Source: Paraspadella gotoi (lineage: Eukaryota > Chaetognatha). Taken from it: DNA of 64,000 bases. Of the stretch, positions 35,833 to 48,900 are shown piece by piece (the stretch's first letter is position 1; every line of letters starts with the position of its first letter). Both the position numbers and the translations under genes were made by a program. The stretch is from assembly GCA_051294375.1 (NCBI GenBank), contig CM119267.1:10477045-10541044 (forward strand), in the 5' to 3' direction. The notes below the pieces were generated by a model that was not told the origin of the DNA, did no database searches, and saw nothing but the letters and a program-made list of their open reading frames with translations.

Positions 35833-38800
35833 ATGCCTTCGTCCAACGCTCGTCGTGTCCTCGTCGTCGGTGGCGGAGGACGCGAGCACGCCCTGGCCTG
35901 GCGCCTCTCGAGCGACGGCATCTCGGACGTCTTCGTGACGCCGGGCAACGCCGGAACGGCGTCAACGCCTCGTTGCGTCAACGTCACGCTTGACGTCGAC
36001 GACTTTGACGCCGTCGTCTCGTTTTGTCGCCGCGAGAATGTTGATTTGGTGGTGGTAGGTCCGGAGGGGCCTCTGGCTAAAGGTATGACCGATTTGAAAG
36101 GTTGTTGTCGTGTCGGTGGCTAAATTTTTTATTGATTTTTTTATTAATTTGCAAGGTACATAGTACAGAGGAATTATAATAAAATTAGGACTTTTTGTAT
36201 TACTATACTCATTTGGACAATGTCCCCCGACTCTCCCCAGGCATCGCGGACGCTCTGCTTGAGGCCGGCATTCCCTGCTTCGGCCCTTCCCGCCTCGCCG
36301 CCCGCCTCGAAGCCTCGAAATCCTTCGCCAAAGCCTTCATGGATCGACACGGGATCCCGACGGCTCCGTGGAAATCCTTCGAGAAGGTCGGCGAGGCCTT
36401 GGAGTGGCTGGATTCGACGGAGCACGATGTGGTCGTGAAGGCGGACGGGTTAGCCGCCGGGAAGGGGGTCGTCGTGGCCAAAGACAAGTGAGGTGGTTGC
36501 TATCATTATATTTTTATTTCCATAGTATTGTAAAAACTTTTTTTTAATTGTTTATTTTACGAGTGGAGGTAGTCCAAAACAATTTAAAAATTTAATCCAA
36601 TAATTGCCTTTTAAAATTTTACAATCTAGTCAAAATGCAATAATATCTGCCAGATATCCGTTTTAGTATCCATCTATTAATTTTGTTTTTTATACATCAA
36701 TACACCCTCCAATCTAGAACCGAAGGCGACCGAGCGCCATCCGAGCGCTCTCACAAAATCCGCCTTCGGCGCCGCCGGATCTGTCGTCGTCTTGGAAACT
36801 CGACTCCACGGTCCGGAAGTTTCGTGCCACGCCTTCGTCGACGGACGTGTTGCCGCGACGCTTCCTCCGGCTCGCGATCATAAGCGTCTTCTAGAAGGCG
36901 ACGCCGGTCCCAACACGGGCGGCATGGGCGCCGTGGCGCCGGTTCCTCTCGACGACGATTTGCTCGAATTCATCGAGGAGAAAATCATCCAGAAAACTGT
37001 GGACGGGATGCGCGCCGAGGGATGCCCCTTCGTGGGCGTTCTTTACGTAGGGCTCATGCTGACCGCCGAAGGGCCGAAGGTCATCGAGTTCAACTGTCGC
37101 TTCGGAGATCCCGAGACGCAGGCGTTGATGCAAATCCTCGACGAGAATCTCCTCGAGATCATGAAGACCTGCGCGGACGGAACGCTGGAGAAGCGGCGTC
37201 TCCGCTCCAAGGCGGGCGTCGTTGCGGCCGTCGTCGTCGCCTCTGCGGATTATCCGCGAAAGTGCGAAGGAGGAAAGAGGATTCTTGGTTTGGACGAGGC
37301 TATCGAGGCGGCGGGCGAGGCGGTGTTTCACGCGGGGACGAAAGAAGATGGCGGTAACGTCGTCACAAACGGAGGTCGAGTCGCGACGGCGACGGCGATC
37401 GCCGAGACGCTCGACGCCGCCGTCGACGCCGCCACAAGACTGGCGGCGAAGATTCGTTTCGACGGCGCCTTTTTTCGGCGGGACATCGGGCGCACTGCGA
37501 CGGCCTCGTCCAGTCTCACCTACGCCTCGGCTGGAGTGGACATCGCGGCGGGAAACCGTCTCGTCGAAGCCATTAAACCATTTGTAGAGTCGACGCGCCG
37601 CTCGGGATGCCCTTTCTCCTCCAACGTCGGCCGTTTCGGGGCCTTCTTCGACATTTCCGCCTGCGGCTACGACGACCCGCTGCTCGTCTCCGGCGCCGAC
37701 GGCGTTGGAACTAAACTGAAGTTGGCGACGCGTTTGGGCCGCCTCTCAACGATCGGCGTCGACCTCGTGGCGATGAGCGCCAACGACGTCCTCGTCCACG
37801 GCGCAGAGCCACTCTTCTTTCTGGATTATTACGCCACCGGGCGCCTGAACGTTGCCGATGCCGCTGCGGTGGTTTCCGGCGTCGCCGCTGGATGTCGCGT
37901 GGCAGGTTGTGCCCTCGTTGGCGGCGAGACCGCCGAGATGCCGGGCAGCTATGCTGCCGGGGCGTTCGACCTTGCGGGATTCGTCGTTGGCGCCGTGGAG
38001 AGGTTCAAGGCTCTTCCGCGGAAAGATGATTTGGTGACCGGCGACGTCCTCATCGGACTAGCGTCTTCCGGTTGCCATAGCAACGGATTTTCGCTTCTCA
38101 ACAAAATTTTAGAAATGAAAAACATCGATTTAAGTAAACCAGCGCCATGGGTTGACGCCGAGAATACAGAGTCGTTTGGAGAGACGCTTGTGACGCCGAC
38201 AAAAATTTATGTAAACCCCGTTTTGCCGCTGATGCGCGGCGGAAAAGTTAAAGCAGCAGCTCACATCACCGGAGGCGGCCTGGTGGAAAATCTTCCCCGC
38301 GCCCTGCGTCCGGGCCTCGATGCACGCGTTGACGCCAATGCCTGGCATACTCCAGCGTTGTTTCGATGGATCTCGGAGACGGGTGGCGTTGCGGTGGACG
38401 AGATGCTTCGTACGTTCAACTGCGGCGTCGGTTTTGTTGTTGTTGTCGGCAGCCAGGATGCGCAGACGGTAATGGAGACGCTGAAGGAAAGTGGAGTTGA
38501 GGCCTTCATGATGGGAGATTTGGTTGTCGGCACTGGAGACGAATCCAAAGTTATTTTCGACGGAAAAGATCGTCTGTTTCTCGCGTCGAAACCCCGCGAT
38601 TCTCCGCCTCTGATCGTTGAAGCCAAAAAACCGCGAATCAGTTCTAAGAAGAAGGTCGGCGTCCTCATCTCCGGCTCCGGAACCAACCTTCAGGCGCTCA
38701 TCGACCACACCGTCGATCCCGTCGTCGAAAGCGACGCAGAAATCGTTCTCGTCGTCTCCAACCGTTCCGACGCCGGAGGTTTAAAACGCGCCGCCGACGC

Positions 38801-39260
38801 CGGAATTCCGACGCTCGTAATTTCCCACAAGGATTTTTCGTCTCGCGAGGATTTCGACTCTGCGGTTAACGAGGCGTTGCGGGCGGCCGGCGTCGAGTTT
38901 GTCTGCCTGGCCGGCTTCATGCGGATCCTTTCGGCGCCCTTCGTGCAGGCGTGGCGAGGCAGGCTACTCAACGTCCATCCGTCGCTCCTGCCGGCTTTCA
39001 AAGGCGCCCACGCCCATCGAGACGTCCTCGCCGCCGGCGTCCGCGTATCCGGCTGCACCGTACACTTCGTCGTCGCCGAAGTCGACGCCGGGCCGATCCT
39101 CGTCCAACGCGTCGTCAACGTCGGTTTTGACGACACTGAAGATGATCTGTCGGAGAAGGTCAAGAAGATGGAGCACGTGGCATATCCGGAGGCGTTGGAA
39201 TTGGTCGTCGGAGGCAAGGTTGAGATGTTGGAGGATGGGAAGTTGGAGTGGAGGCGATGA
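35833..39260 (+). CDS. GART: Trifunctional purine biosynthesis protein GARS-AIRS-GART (3 exons)
   Basis: Exons are 35833-36082, 36241-36487 and 36718-39260, giving about 1012 aa (human GART is 1010). The protein catalyses steps 2, 5 and 3 of cytosolic de novo purine synthesis. GARS (about 1-430) shows VLVVGGGGREHALAWRL, VVVGPEGPLA, DRHGIPTAPW, VVKADGLAAGKGVVVA, NTGGMGA and EFNCRFGDPETQ. AIRS (about 431-805) shows SGVDIAAGN-like AGVDIAAGN, SGADGVGTKLK, GAEPLFFLDYYATG, GGETAEMPGSY, HITGGGLVENLPR and TFNCGVG. GART (about 811-1012) shows VGVLISGSGTNLQALID, CLAGFMRIL, the catalytic LLNVHPSLLPAFKG (Asn, His) and VDAGPIL (Asp). The start is chosen because MPSSNARRVLVVGGGG places the first strand as in homologues. 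Near 36,725 the frame must lose one base (GAAGGCG should read GAAGCG), probably a consensus error. Over 80% of the protein is one exon. Its 3' end converges on the receptor gene. Confidence 0.96.
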
Positions 39261-39936
39261 AGGGGTTGTGGGTTTAAATTTAGTGAACTAATCGTGATGA
39301 ATTTGCATGCGTTTTATTTGTACTTATCAAAAAAAACTTTTAGTCTTCCTTATTTTTTTAGCATTGACATACATATTAAAATATTTACTCTTTTTTTTAA
39401 ACAATCTATTGAGCTTTCTTTTAATTCATGAATATGTGAGTAAGACAACACGTGACATCTCTATAAATTATCGGGATGAAAACGGAAAAAAAAAATCGAA
39501 ACAGGCAGTTATGAAGGCGATGTCTGCTGGGTAATTCAAAAAAGAAAATAAAAACTACTGTACTTTGTAACTAATTTATACATATGTGGCAAATTGTTTT
39601 CATAAAAACGCCCCATGGCGACGTAGCGGATCTCTTTATTTTTCGCGGGAGATCCAAATAAAGCTCGCTGGGTCCACGAATTTGTGCAACATAGATGGCG
39701 CCGTCGTTAGAAAGCAGACGAACTTTTGAGACCCGAGCGCTGACGACGGATCTGCCCCAGGGAGGCAAAAGAAGGGGGCGTTGCCGCCGACCGACCGGTC
39801 ACAACCGAGGGCAGATAAACTCGAGAAAGATTAAAAGTTCCGTCTCGACCAAAAGTAACCGGGCGACCGCTCCAGTCGGCGCAAGAGCCTCGGCTCCAAC
39901 TACGGCTCCTATACGCCCTCTCTCTTTCCCGCTCTT
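39261..39936. other. Convergent intergenic region between GART and the receptor gene
   Basis: This 676-bp stretch must hold both 3' UTRs. ATTAAA occurs at about 39,376 and AATAAA at 39,547 on the plus strand. A GGATCTC...GAGATCC hairpin lies at 39,628-39,655 within the half nearer the receptor stop codon. Polyadenylation positions are not proven. Confidence 0.5.
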
Positions 39937-42900
39937 TCAATCCTCTTTGTTGGCCTTGAGGTCGTGGTAGAGCTTTTCCACGGGGATGGAGTTGTCGTAG
40001 ATGGCTGGAGCGGAGAGTAGACAGACGATGGTGCCAACGAGGACGATGATGGTGAAAGTCCAGAAGAAGAGTCGATCGATCACGATCCCGATGTAACGCC
40101 AATCGTCTTTTTGCTCAGAGATGAAATCCTCCTGTGAGATTATTGACAGAGATAAGGGAATTGAATTTGTGAAAGATAAGAGTGTGGCAACTGATCAAGT
40201 CACCGACGAAACTAACACGCAAAATCAATCTCTCTCTCTAAGTTTTTATATTTATTCGTACGGCCAAGTGGTCAATTCTTATTTTGTTAATGACTGAAGA
40301 CTTAGGCTAAGTCTTAGCATCTTTTGTTCCCGTTTTCTCTCTGTTTTAATTCTGTTTTGTCTCCGTTTCTTTGACTCGAATGAAATTCATTCTTGCTCTG
40401 AACTTCGTCTCGATTCGTTGCCTCAAGAGCTTCTATAGTTGTTGTGGTTTTGTTTTTGTTTGTTTTCGTATCGTTACAGTCCTTTTATGAACTTAAGTAT
40501 TTTGTTTTGCGAATTTATCATTTATCACACTTTTTTATTGTTGGAATAACCTTCCCGCTTTAACAGCATTCTTTCTCGAGACTCGTCTGCGCCAAGATTT
40601 TGTTACTTTGCGACGCAGCTCCCCCTTCGGACCCAATTTCGTCGTCGTCGTCGTCGTCGTTTCGTTCGTCGTCGTCGTCAATGCAATCACGAACGACTAA
40701 CAATTTTCCCAACCTGCTTGTAATGATTGGCGATGACTGCGAGATCGTTGCAGATATTTCCGACGACCTTCTTCGGGTTCGACTTGGAGACCCTCTTGCT
40801 GCTGAAAACGACCGTCTTGGTTCCTCCCGTCTCGCCGGTTTCGCCGCCGGCCGCGGCAGCTTCCTGCTCCGCCGCGTCGTCGTCGTGCCCCGGCCGCTTC
40901 ATGCGCAGCAGTCGCGGGACGTGTTTGAGGAAGACGACGCGCATCCAATCGGGCATCTCGTGCGTCGTCGGCGATCGAAAGTGGATGTTGAGTTGGACGA
41001 TCGTCAACGCGATCGAGAGGGACACCATGATCAGGACGAACATGAGATATTTTTTCCTGTGGTTTTTGTTGGGGGGTTTTTGGGGGGGGGTCGAGAGTGA
41101 ATAAAAGGAGGAAGAAAAGGATTTTTAGAAATTTCGGGAGGAGGATAAAATTTTTTTAGTGTACAACTCAAAAATTAAAAAGGATCAAATGATTTTTTAC
41201 CCTTATTTTTTCCTCAAAATTTTATTTTTAATATGAAATAAAACCGGATGGGGAAACACCACACACGTTTTGTTTATTAAAGTCACAAAACTTTAAAAAA
41301 TATTATATGACGGGGTTGAATCCTGTTAAGGTTCAATTATTATAATAAATATGATGCAAAAAACATTTTTAGCGGTTTTTTCCCAACACTAAAATTAAAA
41401 CAACCAACCCTAGCTTTTCCTCACCCATAAGCGGGATGACCAGCGAGGTGGGCGGGATGATGTCGGACAGCAGCAAGAAGAAGACGGTGAGCGACAGCAG
41501 CACGGAGATGCAAAGGGTGACTTTCTCGCCGCAGTCGGCGGGTAAGTAAAAGACGCTGGAGGTGAGGGCGGCGATGCAGACGCAGGGGATGATGAGATTG
41601 ATCATGAAGTAGAGCGTCTTTCGACGGATCACCATGGTAACCGTGATGTCCAGGTACTCCTCCACGCAGCAGGGATAAACTTGCTTATGCCTGGTTGAGA
41701 GTGACAGTTGGGTCGTACATAAGGGTACTACTTTAAAGTAGTGAAATGATAGATTGGACGATTCTATGCTACTTGGAAATCACTTTCCAACTTTGAAAAA
41801 AAANNNNNNNNNNAATAATAGTGGAAAATTATTATTTATTTTTTTATTATTCACTGTAGGGTTTTTGTGTCCTCTGTATAATTTCAGATCAAGACCAAAT
41901 TAATCTTAATGTCTTAATAAGATTCCTTCCATATCGAAGAACAGTAATTCAATATCTGGGTACTTCCCCAAATTTTTTTTGACTGTCGTCACTAAGTAAT
42001 AAAATTTAGTTTAAAAGCTCTCGATTCCAGTCAAAGTTTCAAAATATTCCACGACGACCTCACGTCAAAATCCTATTTTTGTTGCAAGCTTGAGAATCGA
42101 CTCGAAAATGACAAACGACGAAATGCCGTTTGGAGCTTTTGAAAAGCCTGGTGTGATAGAAGAGTCACCAAAGGATTCAACAGTCTTCTTCAAAGAAAAC
42201 CGTTTGATTCGGAGGCGAGGTGAGTTGTAGAGAAACTTTTCAGTTGCAATTGCAAATATAGATTCGGTTGTTGTGCAATGTTGCAAACAATGACAAGATC
42301 GAGAAGATAAATATGTGCTAGTACTTTAGAGATAACTCATTAGTTCAAGGTTTTTAATACCAATAATAAAACATCACGTTTTATTTTTTAGGTCTTTTCT
42401 TGCTGAAAATCTCAAAAGCGGTCGCAATTTTCATTATAATCTTTCTTCTTTCCGTCATTCTCTTCACACTTTATGGATATTTAAAAAGGCCAACGATCGA
42501 TGAAGATACAGATAACCTGGTTAAAGTTGAAGAAAGCATGGAATTAAAAGCAAACCCGATTTGCACTGAACACGACTCCACGTCTGATATTCGCCAGAAG
42601 TTTGTCAAAATGGAATCAAGCTTGAATGAAACAAATCACAAAGTCGATATGATGCTCATTGCGTTTGAGGAGTTTAAGAAATCCAATTACCGTGTCACAT
42701 CCACATCTGATGATAATTACCAAAGCAATGAGAAAGTGATAAAAAAAGAATTTACGGATGTTGTGAGCGGAGCAGTGGAAGATCTTCGAAAAGACATTGC
42801 CGTTCTTCTCACAGATATTCAGTTTAACCTAAGTAAAACGAACAACCAATTTGACTTTAAAAATAACGAAATAGTTAATAATATTTCTGCTATCAACAAT

Positions 42901-45900
42901 CAGCTCAATAAATTGCGAAATGATAGTCACGTCAGTGTTCTTTTAAAAATCAATTTATCTCAGAATGAATTTCACTCTAACCTTTCAGCAATCTGACAAA
43001 AAAATACAACCATGTAGTTATACAGTTAGTAAAGATCTAAAAAAGATATTGAATTCGTGAAATTGAATTCGCACTCAACTGATCGAATCTTCCTACTAAA
43101 ATTATTCAATCTTGACGAATAATCGTTGGCATAAAATGCTCCCACTTATTATCTGAACCTCGATCGCGGGGCAGCCGTTCTTCTTATTCTACGCAGTTTA
43201 ACATCTTTTCACTACGGCGATTAAATCTTTTTGTCCACAAATAGACAATCTGAACTTCTTTCCTCTATAAATAATAATAGGACCCGGTTTCTCAGCGTCT
43301 TTTAATGGATTCTCGGCTCGAATGATGCCTCAATTCTTGTCCCCGTTACAGGTAAAATCATAGTATATCCTGTGTTGGATCCACCGGAGTGCTGAACAAC
43401 ATGTTACGACAAGTTATCTCTCCGTGAAAACTGACGAAGAGAATGACCCAGGCATGAGTAGATGGCCTGTGGCGTATTGGCGGTCGTTTAGTACGATTCG
43501 CATAGTCCAGAACGGAAGATGAGTTTCCTTAAATCTTATGACAGCATATTGATTTTGTAACTGTGTATCGAGTGAAGTACTCGCGAGTTTTACTGCCAGA
43601 TTCCTGGTGGAAGGAAAATTGTGGTAGTGGATACAAAACTCCGTGCCTGGGAGAGATTCCATCAGTTTACGAAGCCTATTTTTCACTATAGTAATGGGCG
43701 AAGACATTGGTGTTTTATGACTTTATTTTCTCCTGTTGTATTTAATGAAAAGAAAACGAGCTCATTGATGATTGACCGGAATTAATATGAATCACACTGT
43801 TTTTGCGAAACTTCCTTCGAATCAACAAATTTTAATCGATGCAAACAACCGGCAGAAAGCGATTACTGTGAAAACAAAGGACTGAGGCTTGTGTGCGCAA
43901 GGTTTCCGAAATTCTTGCTATTTTGGATTCAACTAATCCAGCTTCATAGGAGGAAAAGTGAGTGCAAGGAGATTTGCCAAGGAATGGGCGGTTATCTCAC
44001 CGAAATCGAAGGCCCAGGGGAAAATGAATGGTTAGCAAATCATTTATCCGATAAAGGCGATTTTTGGATAGGAGCAAGCAACGTCAACGATTTTCGGAGA
44101 AGTGGATCGAATATCGGTGAATGGCACTGGAGTAAAAGTGAAACTTTGTTAAAGAATAGCTTTTCTGCTTTAGAAGATCGTTTGGTTACAATTAGGTATC
44201 ATTTCACTCATCGCGGTTTAATATTTAAGACAACTCCAACAAGTTCAAAAGGAGTATGGATTTTTCAAGAATTTTGGCACTGGAATAAATTCATCTGCGA
44301 AATTCCAAAAAAATTTTCAAATAAATTTTATCACATCTCGCCGATATTGTCACATCCTGGCGTACAAATTAAAAGATTAAATTTTTACGGGATTTTTTCC
44401 TTTCTTTATTTCTTTGTTATTTCATCCTAGCGAGAAACTTTTTCGAAACAAAGGATACTTGTTCTCGGGCAACTTGTTTTCGAGTTTTTCGGTTTGGAGT
44501 ATTTAAGTTTTATAAAACATTAACACATACACTACTATGTTCATTGTTAACTGTTAGAATCAGTTGAAACAAGGCATCCAGCGAATGCCTGCGATATTAC
44601 GCTTCATTTGCGTATTTGTGCCTCTTGGAGCAGCTAATTCAGCGCCGACGTTGGAATTTCCCCCGCGGTGTCTTCTTTTGCAATTGCATGTAGATTACAG
44701 GTGTAATTTTTCTTCATTAGCAGATGATTGTAATTTTTTTGACATCTATTACTTTATTTTGACTTAAAAACATACCAACGGCAATATGCTTCTATTATCA
44801 TCGGCAATACAGTGAATCTCACCCGAAGACTACAAGTATGATTGCGCCTCAATTAATTGAAGCATTGACGACTACCATTGCAATGTGTATCGAATCAACA
44901 AAAACATCAAGTTATACAAATCTCAAAACCTTTCACGTATGAACTTTCGAAATTTCCAAAAACTGCCTACATCGCGGGTTCGGTACAACGTTGCAATTAA
45001 AGAAAAAAGGACTCTTGTCCACTATTGTTCAGTTGTTACTTAAATGTTATTGACTTACTTTGTACCCCAACACAAATTAGGCCGAACGAAGATTGAGTTT
45101 ACAAACCATCTCCACCCTCGTTTTTAATGATAAATGCGTACCATTTTGGCAACTTTAGCCAAAACAAATTATTGTCGCATTTTTGCCTCCATTTTTACTT
45201 GACGACGTTCTGATCTTTGCATGCCAAGGAAGGTTGGAAAATTTTATACTTTGGAATCCGTTTATTCTCATCTTCTTCTACCTCTGGTACAATTTCATTA
45301 GCTATAAATCATTTATAGTTTGCCTCATGCAATAATTTTAAAGTTAACAAGTCAAAAAGTTAGGAGTTTCAGTCTTTAGTTCATAACTTTGTTAAAACAC
45401 AAATAAATTTAAATTGGTTGAAATTAACAGCAAAATATAGCCTATTGAATAATTTGTAACACCTATAAAAATTATCAATAAAACTTTTCTGGGTTGTAGC
45501 CAACAAATAATTTTTAAAAGACGTCTTTTTAATTTGTGACTTTTTGTTGACTTTGGCTTTATTTTTTGATAAGAGCATTTCTTCAAATCATTTATTAGTT
45601 TTAAAGTGAGCGTACATACTGACCTTGAATGAATTCAAAAAAACCGCTTGTCCTTTTAATCCACTGGAAGCTCAGGGACTTGTTTTTTCTCAAATCGACA
45701 GATTTTGGCGGAAAATTTTTCCGCAAAATCTGCGTCGAATTTTACTAAATTTGCTAGGCAACGCAACATTGAAGAAAATCACGCACCGCTACCGCTTGAT
45801 TTTCTTTCTGTATAATGCCCATTTTAATATTTTCTTTTATGATTTGGGACTCAATGCTAACGTTGTGAGGGAAGATCGAAAGAGAAAACAAGAAAAGAGA

Positions 45901-48900
45901 AGAGGCAGAAATAAAAGACAGGCGGAAAGGCAAAAAAAAAGAAGGCAATGGGGAGAAAAAAGTGAGACAAATACAGGTAGAAAGTGAGGGGAAATTTGGA
46001 AGAAAAGAGGTGGAACAAGAAAGGGAAAGGAGAAGGAGAGACAAAATGTTTGAGGAAAGTCCATGCAGTGGCCAGAAAAAGGTTAGGGCAAAAATGGTAA
46101 GTGACAGAGTTTGAGAAGTAAAGGGAGGAAAGAGGGAAGAGGAAATATAAGAAAAGAGAAGAAAAAAGTGAAAGAAAAGATCCGGAAAGCGATATTGAAG
46201 AAAACAAAATTGTATCAGATATGTGCGTCTAACCTAAAACTTCTGTATGTAAGTAAAAGACGCGTGAGATTCTTATGAGGGGGAATTCGATCTTAAAAAG
46301 ATCTATCACCATTAAAAATGTCGAACTACTCTATATCTAAAATTATTGCAGTTAATGGGTGATCGTAGATAAACATCATTGAAGAAATCATGTCTTACCG
46401 TGATTTTTAATCCAGAATTTACCCTGGGAAGTTTCTAAGTGATAAGAAGGAGATAAACTTGTAGACTACGTTTTTTTTAATTGAAGGTAAGCTTCATACT
46501 AACTACGTGAGGATCAGAAAGATGGTAATTTATTGAAGTTCAGATCGGTTGTCTAAAAACAATCGATCGTAGGGAGCCCGCCGGCGAGACGACAAATGGA
46601 AATCAAACGTTCAAATTTCTTTACAATCGCATATCGTGCCAAACCTTTTCCGAATTAAAACTGCAAGACATAAATGCAGGGAGCGGAAGATGTTTTGTTG
46701 GTGTTCAAATGAACCGACAGTAGAATTTAAAAGTTGTTTAGAAGATCAAAGAAACTGAGCGAAAAGATGTGTTTGTGACAATTTCGTTGACCGCCCGAGG
46801 AAGAAAAGTGCGCGAAAGAAAGAAAAAAATTAAAATCTCGAGGAAGAGAGAAAAACTGAAGAGGCAGACATTCACGATGAAAAAGCTTTAAAAAAAATGA
46901 GAATTGATTGATTGAATATGTAGAAGAGTTTTCTCGCTTCATACTCCTACAACGAAATCTGATACAAAACTTGTTGTCTTGAACGAGTGGAACAACCAAT
47001 TTCTAGACGCCGAAGGCTCTCAAAAGAATCAGACCGTCGCAAAGTGAAATTCCTAACAAAATTCCGCCATTGCGAAAATCGATAAAAATGTGTAAAACAG
47101 GAATATTACCGATACTTTGTTTACCTTAAAGTCGAATATCATTGTTCAGACGTACAAGCAGTTGCCGGAGTTGATTTTACCGGGCTTAGAAACTCTTCCA
47201 TCTTCCCTGGAAATTTTATGAGCAAGACCAAAATGATCATTGATATAGATACAGCCGCCAGATTCGGCCAACCAATCGACCGCGAAACTAAGAAGTCCGA
47301 CAGTTATTGCCCTTGATTCAAATCGTTTCTCGAAAAAAATTATTAATTCGGATTCAAAAACGTCAATTACATAACCACGATGATGGCCTCCAAAACGCAA
47401 CTAGAGTGACTTTATCTCCAAAAATATGGCCGATGAAACAGAAATTAAAATTCGGCACCAATAAATGAACTTAGAGGCAGAACGCTCTGTAGGTTCGAGT
47501 AAACATTATGAGTTGAAAATTCGCCTGCAGTGCAAAAAAATCTTTCAAATGCCTCAAACTGACTCATGTTTTTATGAAAGTCACGATGCATCCTTACGGA
47601 AAACATTTCGAGTTTATTCGTTCAAATGGAGACAGAAAGTTACTGCCTGCCTTAGTCTTCAGCAATGGAAAAAAACAGGATCAATCGCCGAAAAGAAAAG
47701 GATATTGCCAAAATGAGATCCAGCAAGTTAGCTTGGATAACGTTCGAAACGCTGACCTTGAAAATTAAAACTCTGGGAGGTTCCGTTCGTTTCATACTGA
47801 GAAAGTTAGAAATATACCGGTAGAAGTAGATGAGTTTCTAGAAGCAGAGAAAGTTGAAAGACGTATATTTGGTTGAAGTTCGTCTATGCACGCACGATTC
47901 TTGCATTTTCTTTCCTAAAAAAAAACTCACACAATTTTTCGTCTTAAAGCAGAACTTTTAAAAAAATTTAACATTCCAAAAGCTGTACAGCGATAACCTT
48001 AAAATTTACCGTTTGACAAGGTTACATATAGAAAGCATGTCCGAAATGAATTGACATTTGTTAATGCTCTTGACTGTTTTAAATTAAAGCGCATGACATG
48101 CAATTTTAGCCTACCGATAAACACCTTACTTCATTCTCGGTTGTTCTTTTCACTTTTTGCTAGAAGTTGAGATAATTAGAGTAATTAGCTTACTATAAAA
48201 TACGGTTACCTAGTGGTTTAGTTATATCCAGTTCATATTAACTATAATAGATCAAGAGATACGAAATAGCTTAGCATTAAAATAGTAATATTCGTCATAG
48301 ACATTAAGCAAAAAAACCTTTATTACTTTATACTAATTTTTCAATTTTAGTTCAGTTCACCTAATTTGCATCATTACAGCTAGCGTTCAATGGGTTCCGC
48401 CGTGTTAATTTGTTAGTTTTATCTTCGGTCGCTATATTCCTTAAATTCATCTTGTTTTATACTTCTACGTATTTTTTTAAAACCGACTCTCTAGTTCAAA
48501 CAATATTATTTCGTTTTTTTAAGGTATTCCATCCTTCCCCTATTTATAAAAAAAGTTCTTGTTTTGATAAAACGCCGAAATAAATACCGTAATGTCAATT
48601 GGCACGTTTTCTGGACAAACGTACCAGTCCGGCATGGCGGTGTTTTCATCCTAGAGAGAAAACTCTCTTAGTCTCGACCTCTTCTACTCTGAAGCATTTT
48701 TGAAAACTGGTGGAGTACAGATTACTCCTGAATCTTCCATAGAGCCAATTATCTAAAAGAATGTTGTGAGGACCAAAGAGCTTGTGCGATTACATTTCCG
48801 CGACACATTATGATACGTATAGTGCCATTGGAATTCATGGAAGAAGACGCCCCCTCCAATGGAATTTTGGTTGATATGTGATACGGGGTTCAAATCCGAA

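Noticed and set aside
36891-39217. Long minus-strand ORFs opposite GART (146, 192, 175 codons)
   Set aside because: They are shadows of the GC-biased GART exon; the plus strand encodes the conserved enzyme throughout.
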